NCBI RefSeq assembly: GCF_900182615.1
Contig: NZ_FXTE01000021.1
Span: forward strand, 1-39,855
Origin: Ruegeria faecimaris
Lineage (GTDB): Bacteria; Pseudomonadota; Alphaproteobacteria; Rhodobacterales; Rhodobacteraceae
Direction of reading: 5' to 3'
Length of the DNA stretch: 39,855 nt
Below the pieces are notes generated by a model, which saw only the letters and a list, made by a program, of their open reading frames with translations, was not told where the DNA came from and made no database searches. The position numbers and the translations under genes are program-made. The number at the start of each line of letters is the position of its first letter. The stretch's first letter is position 1. Shown one piece after another: positions 17,912 to 26,655 of the stretch.

Positions 17912-18737
17912 GGATGTGTCGCAAACTTTTAGAACGGCCAGCGTCAGCGACCTACCGGACACACCTATCCTGCGATCTCGGCAAACAGCCGAAAGCCCGA
18001 CGTGGTAGTGTTGGGGAATTGCTGCTTTCGGATCATGTTGGCGACCTCAATGCCGTCCAGAGTAGCCGAGGCGGATCTGAACGATTTGAACCCACACATG
18101 TGCCGTATGCGACGCTTGATGAACCTATGATCCTGCTCGATCAGGTTGTTCAAATACTTGGACCTGACCGTTTGGATTTTGGTTGTGCAGCCAAACCGAT
18201 TAAGGATTTTGTTCACTTCTCGAATGCCCGCCGCATTAGCTCCACTTTTGTCGATAACGATCTTTTCTGGAATTCCATTAGAAGACAGCGCTTTGGCAAA
18301 GAAACTAGCTGCTGCTGGACGGTTCCTCCGCTCAGACAGCATGAAATCAAGGGTATTTCCAGCTTTGTCGACGGCCCGATAAAGGTACATCCATTTGCCG
18401 CGAACACGAACGTATGTCTCGTCCATGCGCCAGGAACTCAGCGTTGGTCGCTTCTTCGATTGCGCGTTCACGGCGATCATCGGTGAATACTTAACAACCC
18501 ACCTATTGAGAGTGGCGTGGTCCACCTGCACGCCTCGTTCAGCCATGATTTCTTCCAAATCCCGATACGACACTGTGTACCGCAGATAGAAAAACACAGC
18601 GTACAAAACTGCGTCTTTGGGGAAGTGACAGCCTTTCAAGGAGATCATGCTTAAACCTGTTCGAAAACTATTTGGCGGGAACAAACGCCAGATCCGGCGT
18701 GCCCGTCAATCGGACATCGAAGTTTGCGACACATCCA
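17912..18737 (-). mobile_element. IS6-family insertion sequence
   Basis: An 826-bp element bounded by perfect inverted repeats: GGATGTGTCGCAAACTT at 17912-17928 and its reverse complement at 18721-18737. The TGT-GCAAA core is typical of IS6/IS26/IS240 ends. The 8 bp outside each end differ (TGTGAATT and ATTCACTG), so the usual 8-bp target duplication is absent. The right end abuts a truncated repC. This pattern suggests that the element took part in a deletion or cointegrate event rather than a simple insertion. Confidence 0.9.
17965..18648 (-). CDS. IS6-family DDE transposase
   Basis: A 227-aa protein from the ATG at 18648. The start was chosen because MISLKGCHFPKDAVLYAV aligns with the usual IS6 transposase N-terminus; a TTG at 18684 lies further upstream. 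Order: an N-terminal helix-turn-helix (SYRDLEEIMAERGVQVDHAT, followed by NRWVVKYSP), then the DDE catalytic triad with Asp in WRMDETYV, Asp in KIVIDKSGAN and Glu in NLIEQDHRFIKRR. The C-terminus reads FRSASATLDGIEVANMIRK, as in the family. Nothing appears broken, so the element may still be active. Members transpose replicatively and fuse replicons, which fits the hybrid plasmid context. Confidence 0.92.
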   Translation of the reverse strand: MISLKGCHFPKDAVLYAVFFYLRYTVSYRDLEEIMAERGVQVDHATLNRWVVKYSPMIAVNAQSKKRPTLSSWRMDETYVRVRGKWMYLYRAVDKAGNTLDFMLSERRNRPAAASFFAKALSSNGIPEKIVIDKSGANAAGIREVNKILNRFGCTTKIQTVRSKYLNNLIEQDHRFIKRRIRHMCGFKSFRSASATLDGIEVANMIRKQQFPNTTTSGFRLFAEIAG

Positions 18738-19340
18738 TTCACTGTGCTCCGCGACAAGGTTTCGGCAGCCCTGGCTCACCTCAGGGAACTCGTTGCAGAC
18801 GATAGCACAATCTCAGACCTGATGGTGACTGTACGCAACGCTCTGCGCCGCAAACCGGACGCAAACGTACTTAGCAAATTACTGTCTGAAATATCTGTGG
18901 AAATCTCGGAGATTACGCAAACCGATACAGAAAATTTGAGGGGCAATGACACTGAAATTGAGGGGCACAAAGAGGACTCATTGAATCCAGAAGTTAAGAA
19001 AGAGAAAATCTCTCGGATTCAAGTTTCCCCAGATCAAATGCAGCACAGTTTTCCACGGTTATGCTCCGAACTACGCTTTGCACGGGATCAAGCACATTGT
19101 GATCGTCTGATGGACGACATCGCTGCATATCTACGACTTGGACAAACCTGGTATGCTATGAAGTCGACACATGGCCCAGCTATTTGTTTCATGGTTTTGG
19201 GATACATCTTCCAACGCGCTGAGAAAATACAGTCTCACGTGTCTTACATGATTACCCTTTTAGCGAAGTTAGACAGTGGTGAAATGAAACCTACAGCTCT
19301 GTTGGCACCAAAGGCTCGTATTCATAAGAATTCGTCCTGA
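18738..19340 (+). pseudogene. Truncated repC remnant (RepABC-type initiator, C-terminal part)
   Basis: Immediately outside the IS right end the plus-strand frame reads about 200 residues resembling the C-terminal region of RepC, the initiator of alphaproteobacterial repABC plasmids. These include a basic helical opening (VLRDKVSAALAHLREL), a polar middle (TENLRGNDTEIEGH), and the ending GQTWYAMKSTHGPAICFMV followed by LGYIFQRAEKI, where RepC has a small-residue-rich helix then ILQRA. The N-terminal DNA-binding part is missing. The frame opens at 18672 only because it runs into IS sequence. No repA or repB of this type is present. Recognition is from memory of the family and is moderately sure. 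Confidence 0.7.
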
Positions 19341-19400
19341 CCACTGAAAGATACCATGAAAAAGGTACACCTGTTATGGCGACCAAAACTCAGTCAGCGC

Positions 19401-19488
19401 TTTCAGTCTTCAGTATCGCGGTTTTCAATTAGTCGGTCATTGACTTTCAGTTGGTCGTAACCGTACTTTCAATCGGTCAGAATGAGAT
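19401..19488. repeat. Four direct repeats with exact 22-bp period
   Basis: TTTCARTYNGTC-like units begin at 19401 (TTTCAGTCTTCAG), 19423 (TTTCAATTAGTCGG), 19445 (TTTCAGTTGGTCG) and 19467 (TTTCAATCGGTCAG). All three intervals are 22 bp, about two helical turns. An inverted copy of the core, ACTGAAAG, lies at 19343-19350. The array lies between the repC remnant and the ATPase gene starting at 19498. Period and core conservation resemble iterons or a cooperative repressor operator. Confidence 0.7.
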
Positions 19489-19497
19489 GGTTCAAGC

Positions 19498-20724
19498 ATG
19501 TATCCAAGATTCGCTAAAACAAGAATTGAAGAGGCGTTGTCGGACACCCGTGTTGTTCTTATCTCGGGACCCCGTCAGTCTGGCAAGACAACGCTTGCCA
19601 CAGACATCGCTTCCGACAAGGTTCCTTTTCTAACATTGGATGACGCGACCGTCTTGCAGTCAGCTGTCGATGATCCGGTCGGTTTTGTACGAGGACTGGA
19701 TCGGGCAGTAATCGACGAGATTCAGCGGGCACCAGACTTACTACTGGCAATTAAGAAAACGGTGGATGATGACAGAAGGGCAGGGAGGTTTCTGCTAACC
19801 GGTTCTGCCAATCTCATGACCATACCGAAGGTCGCGGACTCCCTTGCAGGTCGAATGGAAATTGTTCGTCTCCTCCCCCTCAGCCAGACAGAAATCCTTG
19901 AAACAAAATCGGGCTTTATCGACAGGGCGTTTGACGCAAAGAACCCCGTCGTAGACAAGCTGGTCATCGGAGATGACCTTGTAGAGACAGTTCTTTCTGG
20001 TGGCTATCCTGAGGCACTTGGACGGAAAAGATGGGGACGAAAGCAGGATTGGTACCACGATTACGTCGACGCTATTGTCCAGCGGGATGTCCGCGACGTG
20101 GCCCAGATCGAACAGCTCGCCATCATGCCGAAACTACTGGCAGTTCTCGCGGAGCATTCCGGTCAACTGGTCAACTATTCGGGGTTAGGTGCCGCCGTTG
20201 GGTTGAATCATGTGACCACCCAGAAATACATGCGCGTGTTCGAAAGCCTTTTTCTCGTGCACAGTTTGCAGCCGTGGTTCACAAATCGTCTGAAGCGCCT
20301 CACCAAATCCCCCAAGCTGCACTTTCTTGATGCAGGACTTCTTGCAGCGATGCGCAACGTCACCCCTGATACTGTCAAAAAGGAAAAGACACCCTTCGGG
20401 TCGATCCTGGAAACATTTGTGTTCAGTGAATTGCGCAAGATTGCCACCTGGAGCGAACAAAGGTGCACGTTTTCTCATTTCCGCGACAAAGACAGAAACG
20501 AGGTAGATATCGTTCTGGAAAACAGACGTGGAGAGATCGTCGGGATCGAGGTGAAGTCGTCTGCAACGGTTACTTCCAGCGACTTTTCCGGGATGCGCAA
20601 ATTGGCAGAAGCGTGTGGTGATAAATTTGTTCAAGGGCTCGTTCTCTACGACCACGATCAGGTTGTACCCTTTGCAGACAACATGTTTGCGGCACCTCTA
20701 TCGAGCCTGTGGGCGGCTACTTAA
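19498..20724 (+). CDS. AAA-type ATPase with DUF4143 C-terminal domain
   Basis: A 408-aa protein. The N-terminal AAA_14-like domain has Walker A GPRQSGKTT (24-32), a Walker B-like RAVIDEIQRAP (about 69-79), and LLTGSANL as the sensor strand. The C-terminal half (from about 200) matches DUF4143: LAVLAEHSGQLVNYSGLG, then a winged-helix-like region, then FVFSELRK and NEVDIVLENRRGEIVGIEVKSS. The last part recalls the PD-(D/E)xK nuclease-like core (D-x(n)-E-x-K). Members are common in mobile and accessory DNA, and their function is mostly unknown. The gene is monocistronic here and starts 10 bp after the 22-bp repeats, which may be its operator. Confidence 0.85.
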   Translation: MYPRFAKTRIEEALSDTRVVLISGPRQSGKTTLATDIASDKVPFLTLDDATVLQSAVDDPVGFVRGLDRAVIDEIQRAPDLLLAIKKTVDDDRRAGRFLLTGSANLMTIPKVADSLAGRMEIVRLLPLSQTEILETKSGFIDRAFDAKNPVVDKLVIGDDLVETVLSGGYPEALGRKRWGRKQDWYHDYVDAIVQRDVRDVAQIEQLAIMPKLLAVLAEHSGQLVNYSGLGAAVGLNHVTTQKYMRVFESLFLVHSLQPWFTNRLKRLTKSPKLHFLDAGLLAAMRNVTPDTVKKEKTPFGSILETFVFSELRKIATWSEQRCTFSHFRDKDRNEVDIVLENRRGEIVGIEVKSSATVTSSDFSGMRKLAEACGDKFVQGLVLYDHDQVVPFADNMFAAPLSSLWAAT

Positions 20725-20931
20725 TAGATGCGCAAAGCTATTAGAGGGCAGGGGGCTTAAGCCATCGCTATCTCCATTTGCAACACATAGCTTTCGGCAC
20801 AAGCGAGCGGGAAGAAGACGTTCGCTGCATATGCGATAACAACTCCCGCAATCCGTGAAAGCGGTCATTTACAGTCGGGAGTGCGATACCCGCCCGATCC
20901 AGGTATGGATGAAATCCTTTGTGGCGCGCGG

Positions 20932-22317
20932 TCAGAGTGGCCTGGCAAGGTCACCAATATCCCAGAAAAGCCCGGCCATTGCCCGCAATGCATCACGCGA
21001 CACCGACTTCAACACGTGTTCGTTGGGCGCGTGCTGCGAACAGCCACGATAGGAATGAGGCACCCAAACCGTTGGGAGGCCGAGCACATCGGAAAAGACC
21101 TCATTGGGTAGGGAACCGGCGAGATTTGGCAGAATATGTGGCTGCTTTCCGGAGGTATCTTCCAGCGAACGCGCGACAAACGACACCCAAGGATGATCCG
21201 GCGATGTCCGCGTCGCATCAAAGAATCCACGGTCATGAGGTTTGATATTAACGATCTCAAATCCTCTTGCATCAAGGTGGCGACGAAGGGCCGGCAGGAT
21301 ACCGGATTGATCGGTGCCAACAACGAAGCGGAGCTGGCAGGCGGCCTTGGCATATCCCGAGATCGCGTTAACCGGCGCTTCGGGGACACCGCTTTTCATC
21401 GCGAGGATCGCAAAACTGTTCCAGCCGAAGACCCGTTCGGCCGGTGTCAGACTTTCCTCGCCCCAGTCTTCGTCAATCTTCGGACCGCCATCTTCGCCTA
21501 CCGGCAAGTTGCGCAGGGCATGCCGGATCTCTTCGGTTAGGCTGGTCGGTCGCCACTCTGGTATTTGGATTTGGCCCCTCACATCGGTGATCGTCGAGAG
21601 GGCTTGTGCAAGGATCATCGCGGGGTCGGCAAGTAAACCGCCCCAGTTGCCGGAATGATGCGCACCGTCTCGAAGGTCAACAATGAGGTCGAACGAATAG
21701 CCGCCCCGTGAACCCATGAACATCGTCGGAGTGTCTGACTGAAGGCGTGGTCCGTCCGATGCGATCAGGACATCCGCGGCAAGGTTTTCTTTGTGCGTGG
21801 CGCAAAAATTCGACAGCCCCGGCGACCCCATCTCCTCACCCATTTCAACAAGGATCCGAATGTTGAAGCCGAGTGATCCACGAGCGTCGATGACGGAGCT
21901 CAACGCAGCTAAGTTGATGAGGTGCTGTCCCTTGTTGTCAGCGGTACCGCGTCCGAAGAGGCGATCACCATCGTCCACGAGACGAAACGGGTGAAGCCCG
22001 TTTCGCCACTGATCAGTTTGCGCGCGGGTCACGTCGCCATGCCCATAGGACAGGATCGTTGGGCTCGAGTCGTCCTCGATGCGTTCAGCGACAAGGATCG
22101 GACCTGCATCCGGCACAGGGTTCGGGTGGATTGCGCAGGAGAACCCAATACTGCGCAGGCGCGGAACGAGGGCTTCCTCAAGGTAGCGCGGAAGCTCCGC
22201 GGCTTTCTCCTGTGTCTGGCTCTCCGTCTCATGGGCAACCAGTTCGCTAAGTTCTGTTGCAAATTGACCGGTGTCGAAATACTGGGCGGCGTTGTCTATA
22301 GCAGAGGCGCGGGTCAA
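20932..22317 (-). CDS. M20-family metallopeptidase (ArgE/DapE type)
   Basis: A 461-aa zinc-dependent amidohydrolase. The metal-binding and catalytic motifs are in order: SYGHGDV (His93, Asp95), FGRGTADNKGQ (Asp127) and EMGEEMGSPG (Glu161 catalytic, Glu162 ligand). The C-terminal metal-site His region includes VPHSYRGCSQHAPNEHV. A lid/dimerisation domain lies between. It begins with TTG at 22317, 13 bp after the upstream M20 gene's stop, with GAGG overlapping that stop region. It has no signal peptide, so it acts in the cytoplasm. It probably hydrolyses a dipeptide or N-acyl amino acid delivered by the ABC transporter encoded upstream. It is the last gene of the operon. Confidence 0.88.
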   Translation of the reverse strand: MTRASAIDNAAQYFDTGQFATELSELVAHETESQTQEKAAELPRYLEEALVPRLRSIGFSCAIHPNPVPDAGPILVAERIEDDSSPTILSYGHGDVTRAQTDQWRNGLHPFRLVDDGDRLFGRGTADNKGQHLINLAALSSVIDARGSLGFNIRILVEMGEEMGSPGLSNFCATHKENLAADVLIASDGPRLQSDTPTMFMGSRGGYSFDLIVDLRDGAHHSGNWGGLLADPAMILAQALSTITDVRGQIQIPEWRPTSLTEEIRHALRNLPVGEDGGPKIDEDWGEESLTPAERVFGWNSFAILAMKSGVPEAPVNAISGYAKAACQLRFVVGTDQSGILPALRRHLDARGFEIVNIKPHDRGFFDATRTSPDHPWVSFVARSLEDTSGKQPHILPNLAGSLPNEVFSDVLGLPTVWVPHSYRGCSQHAPNEHVLKSVSRDALRAMAGLFWDIGDLARPL

Positions 22318-22329
22318 GGTTGTTTTACC

Positions 22330-23736
22330 TCAGACAGGTGGACGCACGTCGTCCGGGATCGGACAAGTGTAAGGTGTTTCGCCCAGATGGTCTTGGTGCG
22401 TCGCGCGTGCAGCTTCGATGCGCGAGGGATCCTCAACCAGTCGACACGCTGTCGCGGCCATTGCTTTTGCTGCGTAGACCATGCCTTTGTGAGCCGCGGG
22501 CGCCTTGCCTTGTGCCACTGTTTGCCATGTATGAAACGGCGTTCCTATAGCACAGGTGGCAACTCGTGCCTGAACGGTTGGGACTGCCCAACTCACGTCG
22601 CCAACATCCGTCGAGCCTTCGCCGCCATCGCTGTGGCGATCAAGAGCTGCGATGAAGTCGCATAGAGCGAGATCCTTTTTGGGCTTGGCACCGATCCGCT
22701 TGAAGGTCGTGTTGATGTCAGCCTTGGTCAATGTAGTCTGAATCTCGCGGGCAAAGCTGAGGTCTGTTTCGTCAAAGGCGACGGGTCCGAGTTTCTCTAG
22801 CTCGTGCTGCATGGTTTCTTCCAAAGGACGATTGCCAAGCAGGTTCGAGACGCCGGAAAAGACCTGGCTGGTAACTTGCGTTCCTGTCATCAGCGCCGCG
22901 CCGTCCGCGATCTTTCGGACGCGCGTAACCAGATCGGCGAGGTCGGGTAGCGAACTGGCCCGGACGAGCTGGCGCACTGTGGCCTTGGCTTGCACCACGT
23001 TCGGCGCAACGCCACCTGCATCGAGATAGGCGTAGTGCACCCGGGCGCTGTCGGGCATGTGCTCGCGCAGATAATTCACACCGATGTTCATCAGTTCAAC
23101 CGCATCAAGCGCGGACCGGCCCAATTCAGGCGCGCCAGCAGCATGGGCGGCTTTTCCATGAAAAGTGAAGTCGATCCGGGTGTTCGCGAGCGATCTGGCC
23201 TCATTCACGCCTGTGAAGGTTGCTGGATGCCAGGAGATGGCCGCGTCGACATCATCGAACAGTCCTTCGCGCACCATGTACGTCTTGGCCGCGCCCCCTT
23301 CTTCGGCGGGGCAGCCATAGTACCGCACACGGCCCTTGATGCCGTTTTCGGCCAACCAGTCTTTCACCGCCGTGGCAGCCAAGAGTGCGGCGGCGCCCAG
23401 CAGATTGTGACCACACCCATGCCCGTTGCCGCCCTCTTCAATCGGCTGATGTTCAGCCACACCTGGCGCTTGGCTCAGATATGGCAGCGCATCGAACTCG
23501 CCGAGGATGGCGATCACCGGACCCTCGTCTCCTGCCTCGCCAATCACGGCCGTAGTAATGCCAGCTGCATTCTCTGTTATCTTGAAACCTTGAGCGCGTA
23601 ACATCTGCACATGTTCAGCGACGGACTTGTACTCGGCGTAAAGCGTCTCGGGCGTGTCAAAGACGCGGTCAGACAATGCGATAAAATCATCACGATGGCG
23701 GTCAACGTGGTCCCAGATCGGATCGGCGTTTTTCAA
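22330..23736 (-). CDS. M20-family amidohydrolase, AbgB-like
   Basis: A 468-aa protein. The TTG at 23736 is chosen because GGAG sits 6 nt upstream; the frame stays open to 23841, but only through the end of the preceding ATPase gene. Motifs are NGHGCGHNLLG, PAEEGGAAK and SWHPATFTG, followed by SSLPDLADLVTRVRKI. They match the aminobenzoyl-glutamate hydrolase (AbgB)/amidohydrolase branch of M20. The HGCGHN and PAEEGG residues supply the metal ligands and the catalytic Glu. No signal peptide. It would cleave an N-acyl or peptide amide bond in the cytoplasm. Its pairing with a second, ArgE-like M20 enzyme suggests sequential steps. The true substrate is unknown. Confidence 0.87.
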   Translation of the reverse strand: MKNADPIWDHVDRHRDDFIALSDRVFDTPETLYAEYKSVAEHVQMLRAQGFKITENAAGITTAVIGEAGDEGPVIAILGEFDALPYLSQAPGVAEHQPIEEGGNGHGCGHNLLGAAALLAATAVKDWLAENGIKGRVRYYGCPAEEGGAAKTYMVREGLFDDVDAAISWHPATFTGVNEARSLANTRIDFTFHGKAAHAAGAPELGRSALDAVELMNIGVNYLREHMPDSARVHYAYLDAGGVAPNVVQAKATVRQLVRASSLPDLADLVTRVRKIADGAALMTGTQVTSQVFSGVSNLLGNRPLEETMQHELEKLGPVAFDETDLSFAREIQTTLTKADINTTFKRIGAKPKKDLALCDFIAALDRHSDGGEGSTDVGDVSWAVPTVQARVATCAIGTPFHTWQTVAQGKAPAAHKGMVYAAKAMAATACRLVEDPSRIEAARATHQDHLGETPYTCPIPDDVRPPV

Positions 23737-23756
23737 GGGGCTCTCCAGCTTCTCGT

Positions 23757-24761
23757 TCAAACGGTTTCGGCGTGTTCCAGCAGGCAGGCTGTTTCGCGCC
23801 CGCCGCGCCCGGCTTTCAGTTCTGGAACGGTGGTGCGGCACTCAGCGGTCGCCACCGGGCAACGCGGGTGAAAGGTACATCCAGATGGTGGATCGAGCGG
23901 CGACGGAATTTCCCCGTCAATCGGGGCAAACTCACGCCGGCGCTGATCAAGGCGCGGAGCCTCTGCAAGCAGAGCTTTCGTGTAGGGATGGCGTGGGTCA
24001 GAGAAGATTTCCTCTGTCGATGCGCTCTCGACAATGCGGCCCAGATACATGATCGCCACGCGGTCGGCGATGTGTTCGACGACGCTCAGGTCATGGCTGA
24101 TAAACAAATACGTCAGGCCCAGCTCCTCGCGCAGGTCCATGAACAGGTTGATAACCTGCGCTTGGATCGATACGTCCAGCGCAGCGATGGCCTCGTCGCA
24201 AACAAGGAACTTCGGCTTCACGGCGAGCGCACGCGCGATCACGATCCGCTGCCTTTGCCCACCGGAAAACTGATGTGCGTAGCGCCGCTTGAGCGACGGG
24301 TCGAGGCCGACCTTACGCATAACGTCGTCCACGTAATCCGCACTCTCTGCCTTGCTGACGCTCCCATGCATACGCGGTGCTTCACCGATGATATCTTCGA
24401 CGCGCATACGCGGGTTGAGGCTGGCAAAAGGGTCCTGAAAGATCATCTGAATAGCGAGGGTTGCCGCGCGTTTATCGGAGCCGCTCAACGTCGCGACATC
24501 TTTGCCTTCATAGAACATCTGCCCATCACTAGCGGCGTGAATGCCGGCCACAACACGTCCCAGCGTGGACTTGCCGCAGCCAGACTCGCCGACCAATCCC
24601 AGAACTTCGCCCTTTTGGATCGACAGGTTTACATTATCGACTGCATGGACAGTTTCTTCACGGATGTTTGCGCCAAGTCGCTGCGCGATTTTCCCCGCTA
24701 CGTCCAAACGCTTGGTGAAGCGCTTCGAAACGCCTCGGATTTCAACGAGCGGCTCTGTCAT
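23757..24761 (-). CDS. Peptide/oligopeptide ABC transporter ATPase (DppF/OppF type)
   Basis: A 334-aa nucleotide-binding subunit. Walker A is GESGCGKST (about 57-65), the Q-loop FQDPFASLNPRM, the signature SGGQRQRIVIARAL, Walker B LVCDEAIAALD, and the switch His SHDLSVVEHIA. The C-terminal oligopeptide domain has PLDPPSGCTFHPRCP. Its second Walker B-side residues read DEAIAALD rather than the common DEPVSALD, a mild variation seen in DppF-like proteins. Its start overlaps the stop of the companion ATPase gene by 4 bp (24758-24761). It energises the transporter encoded by the next three upstream genes. Confidence 0.93.
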   Translation of the reverse strand: MTEPLVEIRGVSKRFTKRLDVAGKIAQRLGANIREETVHAVDNVNLSIQKGEVLGLVGESGCGKSTLGRVVAGIHAASDGQMFYEGKDVATLSGSDKRAATLAIQMIFQDPFASLNPRMRVEDIIGEAPRMHGSVSKAESADYVDDVMRKVGLDPSLKRRYAHQFSGGQRQRIVIARALAVKPKFLVCDEAIAALDVSIQAQVINLFMDLREELGLTYLFISHDLSVVEHIADRVAIMYLGRIVESASTEEIFSDPRHPYTKALLAEAPRLDQRRREFAPIDGEIPSPLDPPSGCTFHPRCPVATAECRTTVPELKAGRGGRETACLLEHAETV

Positions 24762-25735
24762 AGCGTAGTCTCCTCCGTACGCTGCGGGTTGAAACAGCGA
24801 AGGCGGCGGCCATCCACGTCCTTAATCTGGGGTTGTTCGGAACAAGCTGCCGTCCGAGCCTGACAGCGAGGACCAAAGGCGCACCCTTCAGGAAGGGCGA
24901 ACATATTCGGCGTCATCCCTTCGATCTGGAACAAGCGCTGCCCACGCCGGTTAGCGGTCGGAACAGATCCAAGAAGCCCAACCGTATAGGGATGCAGCGG
25001 ACGGTCTATCACATCGTCGATGCCGCCCTGCTCAACGATCCGTCCGGCATACATAACTGATATCCGATCCGCGAGCCCCGCCACAACGGCCAGGTCATGC
25101 GTGATCCAGATCATCGCGGTTCCCGTGCGTTTCGTCAGCTTCTGGGCCTCGTGGATGATCTGCGCCTGAATTGTCACGTCGAGCGCGGTCGTCGGCTCGT
25201 CGGCAATGATCAGGTCCGGCTGGTTCAGGAAGGCTGTCGCAATCGCCACGCGCTGCCGCATCCCACCGGAAAGCTGATGCGGATAGGCCTGCAATCGCTC
25301 TTCCGGCGATGGGATGCCGACCAATCCAAGCGCATCGCGGCTTCTTTCCCAGGCGGTTTGGCGGTTGACGTTTTCATGGGCGAGAATGGCCTCGATCATC
25401 TGCGTATCGACGCGCAAGACCGGGTTGAGCGTCATCATCGGATCCTGAAAGATCATCGAGATTCGGTTGCCACGCAAGGATTTGAGTCGCTCTTCCGGTG
25501 CGTTCGCGATCTCGTCACCATTAAAACGGATTGACCCATCGACGATGCGCCCGGGAGGATCGATCAGCCCTAGGATGGAGAACCCGGTGATCGACTTGCC
25601 CGACCCGGACTCACCTACTAACCCCATGACCTCGCCCTTGGAGACGGTGAAATCCACACCATTAACGGCCTTGACCACACCCGCATGCGTGAAGAAGTGG
25701 GTCTTCAGCCCGCTGACTTCGAGTACTGCCGTCAT
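24758..25735 (-). CDS. Peptide/oligopeptide ABC transporter ATPase (DppD/OppD type)
   Basis: A 325-aa nucleotide-binding subunit with Walker A GESGSGKS (about 40-47), Q-loop [12 protein letters not shown], signature [12 protein letters not shown], Walker [15 protein letters not shown] and switch His [11 protein letters not shown]. The C-terminal oligopeptide segment has [11 protein letters not shown] with its Cys cluster. It is the DppD-type partner of the downstream ATPase. Its start overlaps the permease stop by 4 bp (25732-25735), consistent with translational coupling. Together the two ATPases form the cytoplasmic engine of the transporter. Confidence 0.93.
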   Translation of the reverse strand: MTAVLEVSGLKTHFFTHAGVVKAVNGVDFTVSKGEVMGLVGESGSGKSITGFSILGLIDPPGRIVDGSIRFNGDEIANAPEERLKSLRGNRISMIFQDPMMTLNPVLRVDTQMIEAILAHENVNRQTAWERSRDALGLVGIPSPEERLQAYPHQLSGGMRQRVAIATAFLNQPDLIIADEPTTALDVTIQAQIIHEAQKLTKRTGTAMIWITHDLAVVAGLADRISVMYAGRIVEQGGIDDVIDRPLHPYTVGLLGSVPTANRRGQRLFQIEGMTPNMFALPEGCAFGPRCQARTAACSEQPQIKDVDGRRLRCFNPQRTEETTL

Positions 25736-26655
25736 CTCTTCAACCTCGGATTCAGAACATCGCGCAAATGGTCGCCAACAAGGTTGATGGACACGACCGT
25801 CATTAACAGCGCGACGCCGGGAAAAACGGAAATCCAGTAGCGTCCTGAAAGCATGTATTCGAATCCATTTGCGATCAGCACCCCAATCGACGGCTCAGTC
25901 TGTGGAAGGCCTACGCCAAGGAACGAAAGCGTCGCTTCCAAAGAGATCGCACTGGCGGTTTGTACCGTGCCAACGACGATCAGAGGCGCCATGCAATTCG
26001 GGAGAAGATGCCGAAAGACGATCCGCGAACGCGAAATGCCGAGACATTGTGCGGCTTCAACATATTCCTTGCCACGCTCGACAAGCGCGGTCGCGCGGAC
26101 CGTGCGGGCGTAGTATGCCCATTGCGCAATTACGAGGGCAAGGATGATCTTGTCGACACCCTTACCAAGTGCCGCAACCATCATCAGTGCTACCAGCGAT
26201 GCCGGGAACGACAGTTGAAGGTCCACGATGCGCATGATGAACGCTTCGGTCCGGCCACCGGCGTAGGCCGCGACCAGACCGATCACCATACCGATCAGAA
26301 GGGCAATCACTCCAGATGCAAGCCCAACGGTCAGAGAAATACGCAAGCCATAGAGAATTGCCGAGTAGAGATCGCGTCCAGACCCGTCCGAGCCGAGCCA
26401 CATCGTGTATCCGTCGAATGCTTCGGAACCTGGAGGCAAGCGCCCATCCATGACGCTGACCTGACCAAGATCGTAGGGGTTCTGCGGCGTGATCCAGGGC
26501 GCCAGGATGGCCAGCAGAACGATGACCAGGAATATGCCGAGCGCCGCTGTCGCGATCCTGCTTTCGAAGAACTCGGCTCGAAAACGCTGGAACGGCGTCT
26601 CGACTTTCGGGGATTTGGTGGGGGTCAGTGAATGATCTGTGACGGTGTCGGTCAT
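25732..26655 (-). CDS. Peptide ABC transporter permease (DppC type)
   Basis: A 307-aa inner-membrane subunit from the ATG at 26655, where ATGA overlaps the upstream permease stop; a longer frame to 26823 only runs over that gene. The N-terminal cytoplasmic tail carries OppC_N-like features (FFESRIATAALGIFLVIVLL). The periplasmic loop holds LGSDGSGRDLYSAILYGLRI, typical of DppC. The permease domain follows with the EAA loop (AAQCLGISRSRIVFRHLLPN) that contacts the ATPases. Six transmembrane segments are expected. Confidence 0.92.
   Translation of the reverse strand: MTDTVTDHSLTPTKSPKVETPFQRFRAEFFESRIATAALGIFLVIVLLAILAPWITPQNPYDLGQVSVMDGRLPPGSEAFDGYTMWLGSDGSGRDLYSAILYGLRISLTVGLASGVIALLIGMVIGLVAAYAGGRTEAFIMRIVDLQLSFPASLVALMMVAALGKGVDKIILALVIAQWAYYARTVRATALVERGKEYVEAAQCLGISRSRIVFRHLLPNCMAPLIVVGTVQTASAISLEATLSFLGVGLPQTEPSIGVLIANGFEYMLSGRYWISVFPGVALLMTVVSINLVGDHLRDVLNPRLKR

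Noticed and set aside
18672..18737. Start of the repC-like frame inside the IS
   Set aside because: These codons are IS terminal sequence, so the apparent ATG-like start is an accident of the junction.
20842..20882. ACTCCCG/CGGGAGT dyad downstream of the M20 operon
   Set aside because: 7-bp arms separated by 27 nt without a T-tract; not convincing as a terminator.
21983..22005. Perfect hairpin CGAAACGGG-N5-CCCGTTTCG resembling a parS or terminator
   Set aside because: It lies within the M20 coding sequence, its arm order (GAAAC first) is opposite to the parS-like sites, and no T-tract follows; likely chance.
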